Shown: positions 1 through 7,031 of the stretch, one piece after another
Numbering within the stretch: the first letter of the stretch is position 1
Layout of the letters: every line of letters starts with the position of its first letter
Origin: an archaeon
Lineage (GTDB): Archaea > Hydrothermarchaeota > Hydrothermarchaeia > Hydrothermarchaeales > JALUUU01
NCBI GenBank assembly: GCA_027021185.1
Contig: JALUUU010000041.1
Location: forward strand, 1-16,470
Direction of reading: 5' to 3'
Length of the DNA: 16,470 nt
Translations under genes and position numbers: made by a program
The notes under the pieces: model-generated
What the model saw: the letters and a program-made list of their open reading frames with translations, nothing else
Database searches by the model: none
What the model was told of the DNA's origin: nothing

Positions 1-227
1 ATCTGGAGGCGGGGTCGGGGGCAGACAAACACGTTCCCAGGGAGATGATATTCCAGGTGAAGAGCCTCATCGATATCCCCTTAATAGTGGGAGGAGGGAT
101 AAGGACCGGCGAAGACGCGGCAGAAGTCGTTAAGGCAGGGGCAGACATAATAGTAACCGGCACCGTGGTGGAGAGGGTGACAGATGTTAGGGCAAAAATA
201 GAGGAGATAACCTCTGTTATCCGATGA
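1..227 (+). CDS. Geranylgeranylglyceryl phosphate synthase, C-terminal part (partial)
   Basis: The gene enters from the left edge; the frame is open from base 3 and ends at TGA 225-227, leaving about 74 residues. Visible are LEAGSGAD, where the family has its conserved YLEAGSGA stretch, then a TIM-barrel phosphate-binding strand IVGGGIR and a second one GADIIVTGTVV. These are the C-terminal hallmarks of the PcrB/GGGPS family. The enzyme joins sn-glycerol-1-phosphate to geranylgeranyl diphosphate, the first committed step of archaeal ether lipid synthesis, at the cytosolic membrane face. An internal ATG at 45 is not the start, because conserved sequence precedes it. The 3' end overlaps the opposing polyprenol kinase-like gene by 11 bp. 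The family call is secure; nothing can be said of the missing N-terminus. Confidence 0.9.
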   Translation, partial: LEAGSGADKHVPREMIFQVKSLIDIPLIVGGGIRTGEDAAEVVKAGADIIVTGTVVERVTDVRAKIEEITSVIR

Positions 228-804
228 GGGTCGCGACGCTTACGGCAGCGCCTGAAAACATGGGAATAACGACGTTGTCATCTATCTTTAAGGGAAGAGA
301 CTCGCCCACCATTCCGGCAGCTGCTGCCAAGAGGGCGTACGGAGGAGGAAGGATAACGGCGGCTCCGAAGAAGGCAGCTGCCAGTCCTGCGAGACTCCCC
401 TGAATGCTTTTCTCAGGGTTGTAAGGGATACTCAGGGTGCCGTATCTGCGACCCGCAAGGGTGGAGAAGGCATCTCCAAGGGCGAGAACTGCAACAGCTG
501 AGGCAGCGATGGGGGGTTCGAATAATAGGACGGCAAGGGCAGAGCCTATGAGAAACATGAGGGCGCCTCTGGCAGGGCTGTGTTTGATTACCTCCCGCCT
601 CTCTGAAATGTCAATGAGCCATGCCACCACTGGCAGCCTGAGGTTGTTCTTGTATGCCAGGGATATCGAGTATAGGAGGAAAACAGCCAGGATCAAGCTA
701 GTGGCCAGGGGTAGAAACCCCAGATTTGAGTCTGCCCATGGGATATAGAGAGCTATAGCAAAACCAGACATGTGGATGAGCTGTCTCTTAGTCTCCAAAT
801 CCAT
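217..804 (-). CDS. Dolichol/phytol kinase family (SEC59, COG0170) membrane protein
   Basis: A protein of 195 residues that is almost wholly hydrophobic, with about six or seven predicted membrane helices. It opens with ETKRQLIHMSGF, the E-x-x-R/K...H-x-x-G motif found at the start of CTP-dependent polyprenol/phytol kinases. It also has ALGDAFSTLAGRRYG (residues about 108-122) followed by KSIQGSLAG, which match the GDxxAxxxGxxxG and K-S-x-x-G-S motifs of the same superfamily. Members phosphorylate long-chain isoprenoid alcohols with CTP; in archaea this could supply dolichyl phosphate for glycosylation or salvage geranylgeraniol. The substrate cannot be read from sequence. Length is normal for archaeal members. 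The ATG lies 3 nt after the stop of the site-2 protease gene, so the two are probably cotranscribed; GGATGA precedes the start. A phosphatidate cytidylyltransferase-like role is a weaker alternative. Confidence 0.8.
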   Translation of the reverse strand: MDLETKRQLIHMSGFAIALYIPWADSNLGFLPLATSLILAVFLLYSISLAYKNNLRLPVVAWLIDISERREVIKHSPARGALMFLIGSALAVLLFEPPIAASAVAVLALGDAFSTLAGRRYGTLSIPYNPEKSIQGSLAGLAAAFFGAAVILPPPYALLAAAAGMVGESLPLKIDDNVVIPMFSGAAVSVATLIG

Positions 805-807
805 TTT

Positions 808-1944
808 TCATCCGCCGATGGGTAGGGGAAGCCGGACAACCATGAATAGGAGGCCTATCATTGTCAGCCCAGAGATGAATAGGCTCAGCTTATCTGCGCT
901 CCCTTCTTTTATGAATTGGGCAAGAATCTCTCTGAGAATATGGTGTCCATCTGTCGCTGCAAATCCGAAGTGAAGGGGCGCCAGATTGATCAGCCCTATT
1001 CCCTGATTCAGCAAAAAGATCCAGTAAAGAGATGAGTATATCACCATGGGCAGGGTCAACCCAAGAATTTTGGCCACCGACTCTTTAACGGCATTATTAA
1101 CCACCACCCCCATATAACCCCTAGAGGGGTTATCCTCCCTAGGTACGGTGGTCAGGGTGTAGACGCCTTTATCGGTCTTGACCGAGACAGTATCCCTGGC
1201 CTCCACATCCCGCATTGCTCTGAAGAAGGACCTCATTGAATTAACTTCCAACCCGTTAATCTCTTTTATTATCATCCCTTCCTTTAACACCCCCATGGCA
1301 GGGGAGTCCTCAACAACCTCGACTATCTGCACCTGGTTTGTGTCGAAAAAGTTGTTTGTCACGAAGAACATTCCCCCGAATGCGAGGACAGCGAGGAGAA
1401 TGTTGCTGAAGGATCCTACCGCGTAGACCCTTAGCCTTGCAGCCCTGGATGTCTTCTTCAACTCCTCCTCGTCGGGCTCTACGAAGGCCCCGATGGGGAT
1501 TACGGTGAAGAAAACGAGCCCCAAGCTCTTAAGGGTTATTTTTTCACTTCGGGCGATGATCCCATGGCCTATTTCATGCACCACCAGGACCGTTACAAGG
1601 CCCACGACTCCGTAGACGAAGGGGATGGTGACACCGGGTATAACTGCTTGAACGCCCATGGCAGGGGCCCCGGCGAAGTACTTGGAGTAAACCCCATCGG
1701 CTATAGAGTACATAACTAAGGCCATCCCAATCAAGCCCACTGCTATCCCAATGGATCCGAAGACCTGCCAGAAACGCCTGTAACGAGCCATATTGGATAT
1801 GAACTCTTTTCCCCGCTCAGTTCTTACTATCAGAAGCACGAAATGTCTCTCGGCGTTGAGACGTCCAGCCTTCTCCAGGCCCAGAATCAGTACCCATGAG
1901 AGGGACACTACTGCCAGAAATATGTAGAGTTTTTCCATTTCCAC
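808..1944 (-). CDS. PDZ-containing site-2 protease (peptidase family M50)
   Basis: A membrane metalloprotease of 378 residues from GTG 1944; an in-frame ATG at 1938 is an equally plausible start. An N-terminal helix (about 5-22) and a second (about 62-82) precede the zinc site HEIGH (residues 123-127) inside a membrane segment. A further helix (about 172-196) leads to a PDZ domain (about 205-270, with SPAMGVLKEGMIIKEING). The third zinc ligand motif is NLAP...TDG (320-333), followed by a C-terminal helix. Site-2 proteases cut substrates such as anti-sigma factors or remnant signal peptides within the membrane; the substrate here is unknown. The gap from the motif proline to the zinc-binding aspartate is longer than in the usual NxxPxxxxDG form. 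The gene leads a two-gene unit with the polyprenol kinase-like gene and is divergent from cutA. Confidence 0.9.
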   Translation of the reverse strand: MEMEKLYIFLAVVSLSWVLILGLEKAGRLNAERHFVLLIVRTERGKEFISNMARYRRFWQVFGSIGIAVGLIGMALVMYSIADGVYSKYFAGAPAMGVQAVIPGVTIPFVYGVVGLVTVLVVHEIGHGIIARSEKITLKSLGLVFFTVIPIGAFVEPDEEELKKTSRAARLRVYAVGSFSNILLAVLAFGGMFFVTNNFFDTNQVQIVEVVEDSPAMGVLKEGMIIKEINGLEVNSMRSFFRAMRDVEARDTVSVKTDKGVYTLTTVPREDNPSRGYMGVVVNNAVKESVAKILGLTLPMVIYSSLYWIFLLNQGIGLINLAPLHFGFAATDGHHILREILAQFIKEGSADKLSLFISGLTMIGLLFMVVRLPLPIGG

Positions 1945-1981
1945 TATCCTTTTATTGTTTTAACGAAAATAAATAATAAGA
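1945..1981. promoter_or_regulatory. Compact divergent promoter for the site-2 protease and cutA genes
   Basis: Only 37 AT-rich bases separate the two divergent starts. Reading right, TTTTATTG lies about 27-34 nt before the cutA ATG; reading left, TTATTTATTTT lies about 24-34 nt before the protease GTG. Both distances suit archaeal TATA boxes for leaderless transcripts, and neither gene has a strong ribosome binding site in the gap. The two boxes are interleaved, so TBP/TFB binding on one could exclude the other. This is inference from spacing; no transcript start is known. Confidence 0.5.
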
Positions 1982-2293
1982 ATGTACGTCCTTTTATACG
2001 TAACCGCCTCTGATGCGGAGGAAGCTAAGAAGATAGGGAAGGAAATCGTAAGGAGGCGCCTGGCGGCATGCGCCAATGTTGTGGAGAAAATCCATTCCAC
2101 TTACTGGTGGGAAGGGACGTTAGAGGAGGACTCAGAGGCCCTTCTTATCTTGAAGTCCAAGAAGGATAAAGTAGCGGACATTATAGAAACTGTGAAGGAT
2201 TTGCACAGCTACGAGAACCCTGCTGTCGTCGCTCTACCTGTCCTGGAAGGCAGCAAAGACTTCCTGGAGTGGATAGATGAAGAAGTAAGGTGA
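1982..2293 (+). CDS. cutA: CutA1 family divalent cation tolerance protein
   Basis: A protein of 103 residues, the full length usual for the family. It begins with YVLLYVTASDAEEAKKIG (the ferredoxin-like first strand and helix) and carries the signature RLAACANVVEKIHSTYWWEG. The typical C-terminal SYENPAVVALPV and DFLEWIDEEV segments follow. CutA1 proteins form very stable trimers and bind divalent metals such as Cu(II). The original link to copper tolerance in E. coli has not become a clear enzymatic role, so the cellular job remains open. The ATG has no convincing Shine-Dalgarno sequence but has a TATA-like box about 30 nt upstream, so the mRNA is probably leaderless. It is the first gene of a plus-strand unit, followed after 6 nt by a small cysteine protein and then by the RCK channel gene. 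Confidence 0.93.
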   Translation: MYVLLYVTASDAEEAKKIGKEIVRRRLAACANVVEKIHSTYWWEGTLEEDSEALLILKSKKDKVADIIETVKDLHSYENPAVVALPVLEGSKDFLEWIDEEVR

Positions 2294-2299
2294 TGCTGA

Positions 2300-2488
2300 G
2301 TGACCCGGAAGCAAAGAAAAAGGCTACCTAGAAAAAAAACCGAAAGCGAGCTGGCTTGGGAGAGAATTAAGGGCAAGTATCCTCACTGCTCCGGGAGCTA
2401 TCCTGAGTGTCCGGAAAAAATTGACGACAAGGATAATCCCCCCGGAGAGTGCCGACTATGTCCGGTATATATGGAGCGGAAAAGATAG
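2300..2488 (+). CDS. Small basic four-cysteine (putative zinc-binding) protein
   Basis: A 62-residue protein of a family I do not recognise. The first 14 residues are strongly basic (RKQRKRLPRKK). Cysteines 30, 37, 51 and 54 sit in the pattern C-x6-C-x13-C-x2-C, with His29 beside the first; the segments are PHCSGSYPECP and GECRLCPVY. This suggests a small zinc-binding fold or, less likely, an Fe-S site. Being a real gene is supported by the GTG start with GGTGA 7-8 nt upstream, by its position 6 nt after cutA, and by the patterned cysteines. Its last 31 bases overlap the start of the channel gene in another frame, so the two may be translationally coupled. The basic tail suggests nucleic acid or ribosome binding, which is inference only. 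Confidence 0.7.
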   Translation: MTRKQRKRLPRKKTESELAWERIKGKYPHCSGSYPECPEKIDDKDNPPGECRLCPVYMERKR

Positions 2489-4152
2489 CTCACGTAGTGT
2501 CTAGGATAGGCGGGTCTGGCAGAGCCCTGCTGTTCCTTGTATTAGTTCTGGTCACCTTCTACTCAGCTCTCTTTAAATTCCTGATGCAGCACAGTGAGGG
2601 CAAAACCATAAGCTACAACGACGCCCTTTTCTGGACCATCTCCACCATCACAACCACAGGAGAGGTCTTTGAGAGACTGGAGTTCTCATCCCCCGCGCTC
2701 CAGTTCCTATCAATGATTGTTCAGCTGACGGGATTGGCCGTGGTATTCGCCGCTTTTCCCCTGGTGGTGGTTCCGTGGCTCAGGCGCAATATCTTCGAAA
2801 TACTCCCCACCAGCGCCCCTGAGACGATGAGGAATCACGTAATAATCTGCGGATACAACGCCCTTGTGGAGTCCTTTACTAAAGAGCTGAAAACCGTGGA
2901 TGTTCCTTTCATAATAGTGGAGAAGGAAAAAGACCTGGCAGAGGCCCTTTACCGACAGGGTATGCCCGTGGTATGGGGTGATCCCGAGGAGGAGGGCGTC
3001 CTGAAAAAAGCCGGGATCGAGCGTGCCACCCTTGTGATAGCCAACGAGAAAGACGAGGAGAACGCCAGCATAGTCTTAACCGCCTCTGCCTTTTCAGGGA
3101 TAAAGATAGTCAGCGTCGTTGAGGACAGGTCAAAAGCGAAGTACCTTGAGTATGCCGGTGCCGATAGAGTTGTCTCCATTAAGTCCCTCACAGGGAGGTA
3201 TATCGCCAGGAAGGTTCTTGAACATCTGAGAGACAAAATCGTGGCACCTAAAGAGTTCTACGAGGGGCTTAAAATAGTTGACATTCCGGTGGAAAAAGAG
3301 AGCCCACTGCTTGGGGAGAAGCTTGAAGACATCAAACTTCATGCGGTAATCGTGGCGGTGAGGAGCAAGGAGGGGCTCAGGGTGAACCCTCCTAAGGACT
3401 ACGTCCTGAGAGACGGGGACATAGTCACCGCCATCGGCACCTCCGAGGAGCTGGAGGAGCTGCGAAAGGCCCTGGGCAAGAAGGCCTCACCAGGGCATGT
3501 TATCGTCCTGGGATATGGGGAAGTCGGCACCCCCCTGGTGGAGATGCTGCGGAAGAGAGTCGTCCTTCGGGTTGTTGACAGAGATGAGAGCACCCTTCAG
3601 GAAAAAGAGGTCCTGGCTATCTATGGAGACGGAGCCTCTGAGAAAACCCTTATAAAAGCCGGCATCAAAGACGCCTCTGTCCTCGTGGCTGTTATGGGGG
3701 AGGACATGCTCAATATATACGCCACATTGCTGGCGAGGAAACTTAACCCAGGGGTAACGATTTTCTCCAGGGTCAACTATACCAGCGCCATCGAGAAGGC
3801 CTATAAAGCCGGCGCCAACTTTGTCACCTCCCTCTCACTAGTGGGTGGAGAGATCCTGGCTAAAATGGTGGTGGCTCCTGAGGAGTACAAGAAGCTTCAG
3901 CAGGATGTAATGACTCTGCCAGAGGGGAGTAGATTGTACAAATACGTGGTAACGAGGCACTCCCCTGCCCTTGGCAAATCCCTCCAAGAATGCGGCATAG
4001 CTGAGTCAGGGTGCGCCGTGGTGTTGCTGAAAAAAGACAGCGAGATAATAATGGATCCCTCAGAGGAGGACATCCTTGAGGAGGGATCAACAGCGATAAT
4101 CTTCGGAAGCCGTGAAGCCGTGGAGGCGCTCAGGGAGAGGCTCGCAGAGTAA
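2458..4152 (+). CDS. Two-helix ion channel-like protein with tandem RCK (TrkA-N/TrkA-C) domains
   Basis: A protein of 564 residues from ATG 2458; GTG 2449 is in frame, but GGAG at 2444-2447 is spaced for the ATG. Two membrane helices (about 23-42 and 81-105) flank a pore loop at about 55-72, the layout of a two-helix potassium channel. Two RCK modules follow. The first begins at about 127 (HVIICGYNALVES), with a TrkA-C part near 265-335. The second begins at about 346 with an intact Rossmann motif, VIVLGYGEVGTPL, with its TrkA-C near 470-560. RCK domains gate channels in response to Ca2+, NAD(H) or nucleotides. The chain resembles channels with two RCK domains per subunit, such as Geobacter GsuK. 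The pore loop is odd: it reads TTGEV where K+ channels have TVGYG, so potassium selectivity cannot be assumed. A non-conducting sensor is another possibility. Confidence 0.85.
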   Translation: MSGIYGAEKIAHVVSRIGGSGRALLFLVLVLVTFYSALFKFLMQHSEGKTISYNDALFWTISTITTTGEVFERLEFSSPALQFLSMIVQLTGLAVVFAAFPLVVVPWLRRNIFEILPTSAPETMRNHVIICGYNALVESFTKELKTVDVPFIIVEKEKDLAEALYRQGMPVVWGDPEEEGVLKKAGIERATLVIANEKDEENASIVLTASAFSGIKIVSVVEDRSKAKYLEYAGADRVVSIKSLTGRYIARKVLEHLRDKIVAPKEFYEGLKIVDIPVEKESPLLGEKLEDIKLHAVIVAVRSKEGLRVNPPKDYVLRDGDIVTAIGTSEELEELRKALGKKASPGHVIVLGYGEVGTPLVEMLRKRVVLRVVDRDESTLQEKEVLAIYGDGASEKTLIKAGIKDASVLVAVMGEDMLNIYATLLARKLNPGVTIFSRVNYTSAIEKAYKAGANFVTSLSLVGGEILAKMVVAPEEYKKLQQDVMTLPEGSRLYKYVVTRHSPALGKSLQECGIAESGCAVVLLKKDSEIIMDPSEEDILEEGSTAIIFGSREAVEALRERLAE

Positions 4153-4157
4153 CTTAA

Positions 4158-5762
4158 CTATCCCCCTTCCGCCACCTGCCTCAGCCTGTTAACAACCCAC
4201 CCCCTATCCAGCGATGCCAGCAAACCCCCTGCTTTGGGGCCTGCCGTGAGACCCATTACGGCCAGGTAGATGGCCTGAAATGTCTTCCTCGGGCTTAAGC
4301 CTAGTGACATGCCTAATTCGTGGATCTTGCCCTGGATTTCCTCAGGGGTTCTCTCCTCCGATAGGTAGGCGGCCAGCTCCGCCAAAAGTCTCCTCTGCTC
4401 CCCAGATAGCTTCTCAGCTATTACCTTAGGATCCGCCTTCTCCCCTCTGAGCTCAGGAGGGGCATATTTTTTCACCCAGTTGGCTGCGTGCCGGATCCTC
4501 CTGAGGATGAGGTCGTGCACCTCCTTTTCGTAATGCCCTGAGTGTTTAAGACTCGATATTATCTCCTTTTCCCCAGGGAATACTCTGGCCAGAAGGGCCG
4601 CGTGGGAATAGCTCAGGGGAATAGGTTTTTCCACCTCGCCGATCTGAGATATCTCGTAGAGCCGTCTCCTGTGCTTGGTCCTCTTGTCATCTTTTTCACT
4701 TTCGTAGTCCCTTGCATGGGCATCGTAGTCATCGTAGAGATTTGGGAGATAGCTCCATGAGAAGCTCCTCGTCTTCATGAGTTTTTTGTTGTAAAAAAAC
4801 CGCAGGAGCTGCGGCTCAGCCACGGAGAGCCACTCCCGGGGATAGACGACGTTTCCCAGGGACGCGGACATCTTTCTCCCGTCGATCATGAGATGCTCGT
4901 AGAAAATAGGGACAGGCATGGGGAAGTCAAGGACCTTCTCAACGATCTCGGCGTTCACCCACCACGCACTCGTGGGCACCACATATTCCTTGCCTGCTCC
5001 CTCACTGACGACCCTCCACCTTGCCCATTGAGCCGCCCACTCCCCCTTCCACATCAGTTTGCCCTCGGCCCGGAGGGGGGAAACCTCTCCCTCGTATCCG
5101 CATCCCTTGGCCACGGTCTTCTCGAAGGAATAGTCTTCGCATACGTAGCTGAGGATGCCATCTCTGAAGCTCTTTATCCTGGGGGTGATTATCTTGCCGC
5201 AGCCCTCACAGATGGGCGTCCACGGGCTCCACCAGGGTTTCAGGGGCTCTCTGCGGTACTTCTCCTGTATTTTCTTCACCGCCTCCAAGTTATCAAGCAT
5301 CGCAGAGATATAGGGCTTGAAACTCCCCTTACCGTACTCCTCCCGCATAGAGTACTTGGATAACTCAGTGTCCAGGAACTCGTGAATAACCTCAAAGTAT
5401 TCCTCAACATGATGCTCGGCATAGGAGGCGTGACACCCCCATGGATCGGGCACCGACACCACTGGCATGCCTATGTACTCTTCGAAGTCTTTTGAAACCC
5501 CCTCAGGGATTTTTCTAAGAGGATCCATATCCTCAGCCACCCATATTAGCTCAGATTCATACCCCGCATCTTTAAGGGCTTTGCACACGGCCTCCCCCCT
5601 TATGGTGTCGCTGAGCCTGCCTATGTGGAGCACCCCTGAGATGGAGGCTGACGTCTTAATCACGTATTTCTTAAATTTTGGAACGCCTCTGTTGAGGTAG
5701 TGGTACTTCTTTCGTGTGACGATTTCTCTTGCCTTTTGATCCGCCCAGAAAAGGGAATCCAT
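4158..5762 (-). CDS. lysS: Lysyl-tRNA synthetase, class I
   Basis: A protein of 534 residues that charges tRNA-Lys with lysine in the cytosol. It is the archaeal class I type, unrelated to bacterial LysU/LysS class II. The HIGH motif is present as HIGR (residues 46-49, within SGVLHIGRL), and the KMSKS motif as KMSAS (about 295-299, within DGRKMSASLGNV). A cysteine pair CEGCG near 185-189 with further cysteines downstream (YVCEDY, KGCGYEG) forms the zinc-binding insertion usual for this family. The helical C-terminal region (about 380-530) would bind the anticodon. Length is typical. The ATG at 5762 has a TATA-like AATTTTATAA about 31 nt upstream, so its mRNA is likely leaderless or short-leadered. 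It ends 5 nt from the convergent channel gene, with no room for a separate terminator. Confidence is high. Confidence 0.96.
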   Translation of the reverse strand: MDSLFWADQKAREIVTRKKYHYLNRGVPKFKKYVIKTSASISGVLHIGRLSDTIRGEAVCKALKDAGYESELIWVAEDMDPLRKIPEGVSKDFEEYIGMPVVSVPDPWGCHASYAEHHVEEYFEVIHEFLDTELSKYSMREEYGKGSFKPYISAMLDNLEAVKKIQEKYRREPLKPWWSPWTPICEGCGKIITPRIKSFRDGILSYVCEDYSFEKTVAKGCGYEGEVSPLRAEGKLMWKGEWAAQWARWRVVSEGAGKEYVVPTSAWWVNAEIVEKVLDFPMPVPIFYEHLMIDGRKMSASLGNVVYPREWLSVAEPQLLRFFYNKKLMKTRSFSWSYLPNLYDDYDAHARDYESEKDDKRTKHRRRLYEISQIGEVEKPIPLSYSHAALLARVFPGEKEIISSLKHSGHYEKEVHDLILRRIRHAANWVKKYAPPELRGEKADPKVIAEKLSGEQRRLLAELAAYLSEERTPEEIQGKIHELGMSLGLSPRKTFQAIYLAVMGLTAGPKAGGLLASLDRGWVVNRLRQVAEGG

Positions 5763-5787
5763 AGATAAGAAAAGAATTGACCCCTAG

Positions 5788-5797
5788 TTATAAAATT
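5788..5797 (-). promoter_or_regulatory. TATA-like box of the lysS promoter
   Basis: On the minus strand this reads AATTTTATAA, centred about 31 nt before the lysS ATG. That predicts a transcript starting a few bases before or at the start codon. It stands in the only spacer of appreciable size (166 nt) in the window. The call rests on position and composition alone. Confidence 0.5.
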
Positions 5798-5820
5798 ATC
5801 CGTGGAAATCGATAGCAGAT

Positions 5821-5852
5821 TAAAAAAAATTTTAAAAAAAATATAAATAATT
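5821..5852 (-). terminator. U-rich tract, likely transcription terminator of pelA
   Basis: On the minus strand the transcript would contain U-rich runs separated by a short A run, beginning about 5 nt after the hairpin that follows pelA. Archaeal RNA polymerase stops at U tracts, assisted by aCPSF1/FttA, so this fits pelA termination before the lysS promoter. The plus strand is correspondingly A-rich and would not terminate. Confidence 0.55.
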
Positions 5853-5856
5853 GCCC

Positions 5857-5931
5857 TAATATCCTTTTATCTGCCTGTAAGAGACCTTCGAGCTTCTTTT
5901 CCCCTTCTTACAGGCACCTCCTCCCATATTA
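5857..5931 (-). other. Two-tier hairpin directly after (and including) the pelA stop codon
   Basis: Bases 5872-5882 (TGCCTGTAAGA) and 5906-5916 (TCTTACAGGCA) are a perfect 11-bp inverted repeat around a 23-nt loop. Outside it, 5857-5862 (TAATAT) pairs with 5926-5931 (ATATTA), leaving internal loops of 9 nt on each side. The outer stem includes the pelA UAA stop. The minus-strand internal loops read GGGAGGAGG and GAUAAAAGG. It could be a 3' UTR element, the hairpin part of a terminator, or a small structured RNA. No box C/D motifs and no ACA at the expected place were seen, so it is not assigned to a guide RNA class. Confidence 0.5.
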
Positions 5932-6987
5932 AACCCTGAATCGGAGCAGGGCAGCCACTCCACCAAGGGCCATGAGTTTCTCTCCTGCCTCGTGCTCCGT
6001 GGATACGATTATCACCTCTCCCCGCGTCTTTTTAGCTTTATTCATGAGTTTCTCCATCTTCCTGTCTTTTCTAAGCAGTTCATCACTGACCAGAAGTTTG
6101 TCCACGGCCCCTATGTCAAGGGCTTTCTTCACTTCTTTAGGCCCGTAGGTGGCCATGCCGGTGTCCCTGCCTATCTCCTTAAATATATCCTCAATAAGGC
6201 GGGTTTCCATGGATACCCTGCTCTCCTTGACAGCTCTCTCCACCGCCCCCCTTTTTATGGCCTCCTGGATCCCTGTTCTGCCCCCTGAACCAGTTCCCTC
6301 CTGGAAGCACACTTTAGCTATGCCGGGTTCTTTATCTCTGAGAAATGTCAGGAAATCCTCCCTGGTAAAACCAGGACCACACACCACAACGGCTTTAACA
6401 TCGTGTTTTTTAACAGCCTCCCTCAGCCCCGAGGCCACCTTGGAGAAAAAATCCATGATAGCTGAGTCCCTGTCTCCAGGAGATTTTTTCCCCGACACGT
6501 GCCCTGTAACCCTCATTAGATGGTCTACGCCGTATCTCCTGACAAGGGCAAATTCCGCCTCGTCGTCTTCCAAGGCGACGATTAGGACGAGAGGCGCCTT
6601 TGAGGCCTTCTCAGCCTCCTTCAATCTCTGAAGTTCCCATGAGCGCCAGTCTTCTTTGAATATTGTTACAGTGTCCCCGGGTTTGATGTCCATAGTGTGG
6701 TAGGAGCCCAGGGATACCAGGTTCTCAGGGCCGGTCAGGATCTTACCCCTTATCCTGAGCCTCGTTACGGAGGGATGGAAGCTAAGATCCTCAACCTTTA
6801 AGCTGAGATAAACCTGCACCCTTTCCCCCCGGTCAGCCCTCAGCTTCTCCTCGTCTTTGATTCGTCTGACCGTCCTGCCCGATACAACATCTCCCTCCCT
6901 GATAACCCCTTTCAGGTACCAAAGGTCGTCCAGATTCTCTGGAACCACCTTCACCTTCCCTTCTTTGAGGTTTCTGAGGACTTTCAT
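5929..6987 (-). CDS. pelA: Pelota (aPelota, Dom34), ribosome rescue factor
   Basis: A protein of 352 residues, the usual archaeal length. The N-terminal Sm-like domain (about 1-128) begins MKVLRNLKEG and contains YHTMDIKPGDTVTI. The central eRF1 domain 2-like part (about 131-255) has GHVSGK and VVCGPGFTRED, the GPGF segment typical of Pelota. The C-terminal eRF1 domain 3-like part (about 258-350) has MATYGPKEVKKALDIGAV. There is no GGQ motif, as expected: Pelota splits stalled ribosomes together with ABCE1 and aEF1A instead of hydrolysing peptidyl-tRNA. The ATG at 6987 has GAGGT 7 nt upstream. The gene is divergent from the XPF-like gene and followed by a hairpin and a U tract before lysS. 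rqcH, which acts on the same stalled ribosomes, lies one gene away. Confidence 0.96.
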   Translation of the reverse strand: MKVLRNLKEGKVKVVPENLDDLWYLKGVIREGDVVSGRTVRRIKDEEKLRADRGERVQVYLSLKVEDLSFHPSVTRLRIRGKILTGPENLVSLGSYHTMDIKPGDTVTIFKEDWRSWELQRLKEAEKASKAPLVLIVALEDDEAEFALVRRYGVDHLMRVTGHVSGKKSPGDRDSAIMDFFSKVASGLREAVKKHDVKAVVVCGPGFTREDFLTFLRDKEPGIAKVCFQEGTGSGGRTGIQEAIKRGAVERAVKESRVSMETRLIEDIFKEIGRDTGMATYGPKEVKKALDIGAVDKLLVSDELLRKDRKMEKLMNKAKKTRGEVIIVSTEHEAGEKLMALGGVAALLRFRV

Positions 6988-7031
6988 TCTAGAAACCTCT
7001 TATATACCCTGAAGATAAATGTTTTTGAAGA
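6988..7031. promoter_or_regulatory. Divergent promoter of pelA and the XPF-like gene
   Basis: The 44-bp gap holds CTTATATACC (6999-7008), whose TATATA is centred about 29 nt before the XPF-like ATG, the right place for a leaderless transcript. For pelA, a weaker ATTTATC on the minus strand is centred about 31 nt before its ATG. A GAGGT ribosome binding site is also present there, which argues for some leadered pelA mRNA. The boxes overlap or nearly so. Confidence 0.5.

Noticed and set aside
4893..5363. A 156-codon open frame on the plus strand opposite lysS.
   Set aside because: It is antisense to well-conserved lysS sequence, gives a proline- and leucine-rich product without domains, and has no promoter or ribosome binding site of its own.
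5867..5917. A 16-codon basic open frame on the minus strand (GTG 5917 to TAA 5867) preceded by GGAGG.
   Set aside because: The GGAGG runs straight into the GTG with no spacer, and the frame coincides with the inverted repeat, so an RNA structure explains the bases better.
5857..5931. Possible tRNA, box C/D or H/ACA guide RNA in the pelA-lysS spacer.
   Set aside because: No cloverleaf, no C/D boxes and no ACA at the expected distance from the stem were found; only a structured element is claimed.
6149..6631. A 160-codon plus-strand frame within pelA.
   Set aside because: It is the serine-rich reverse reading of a highly conserved gene and matches no family.
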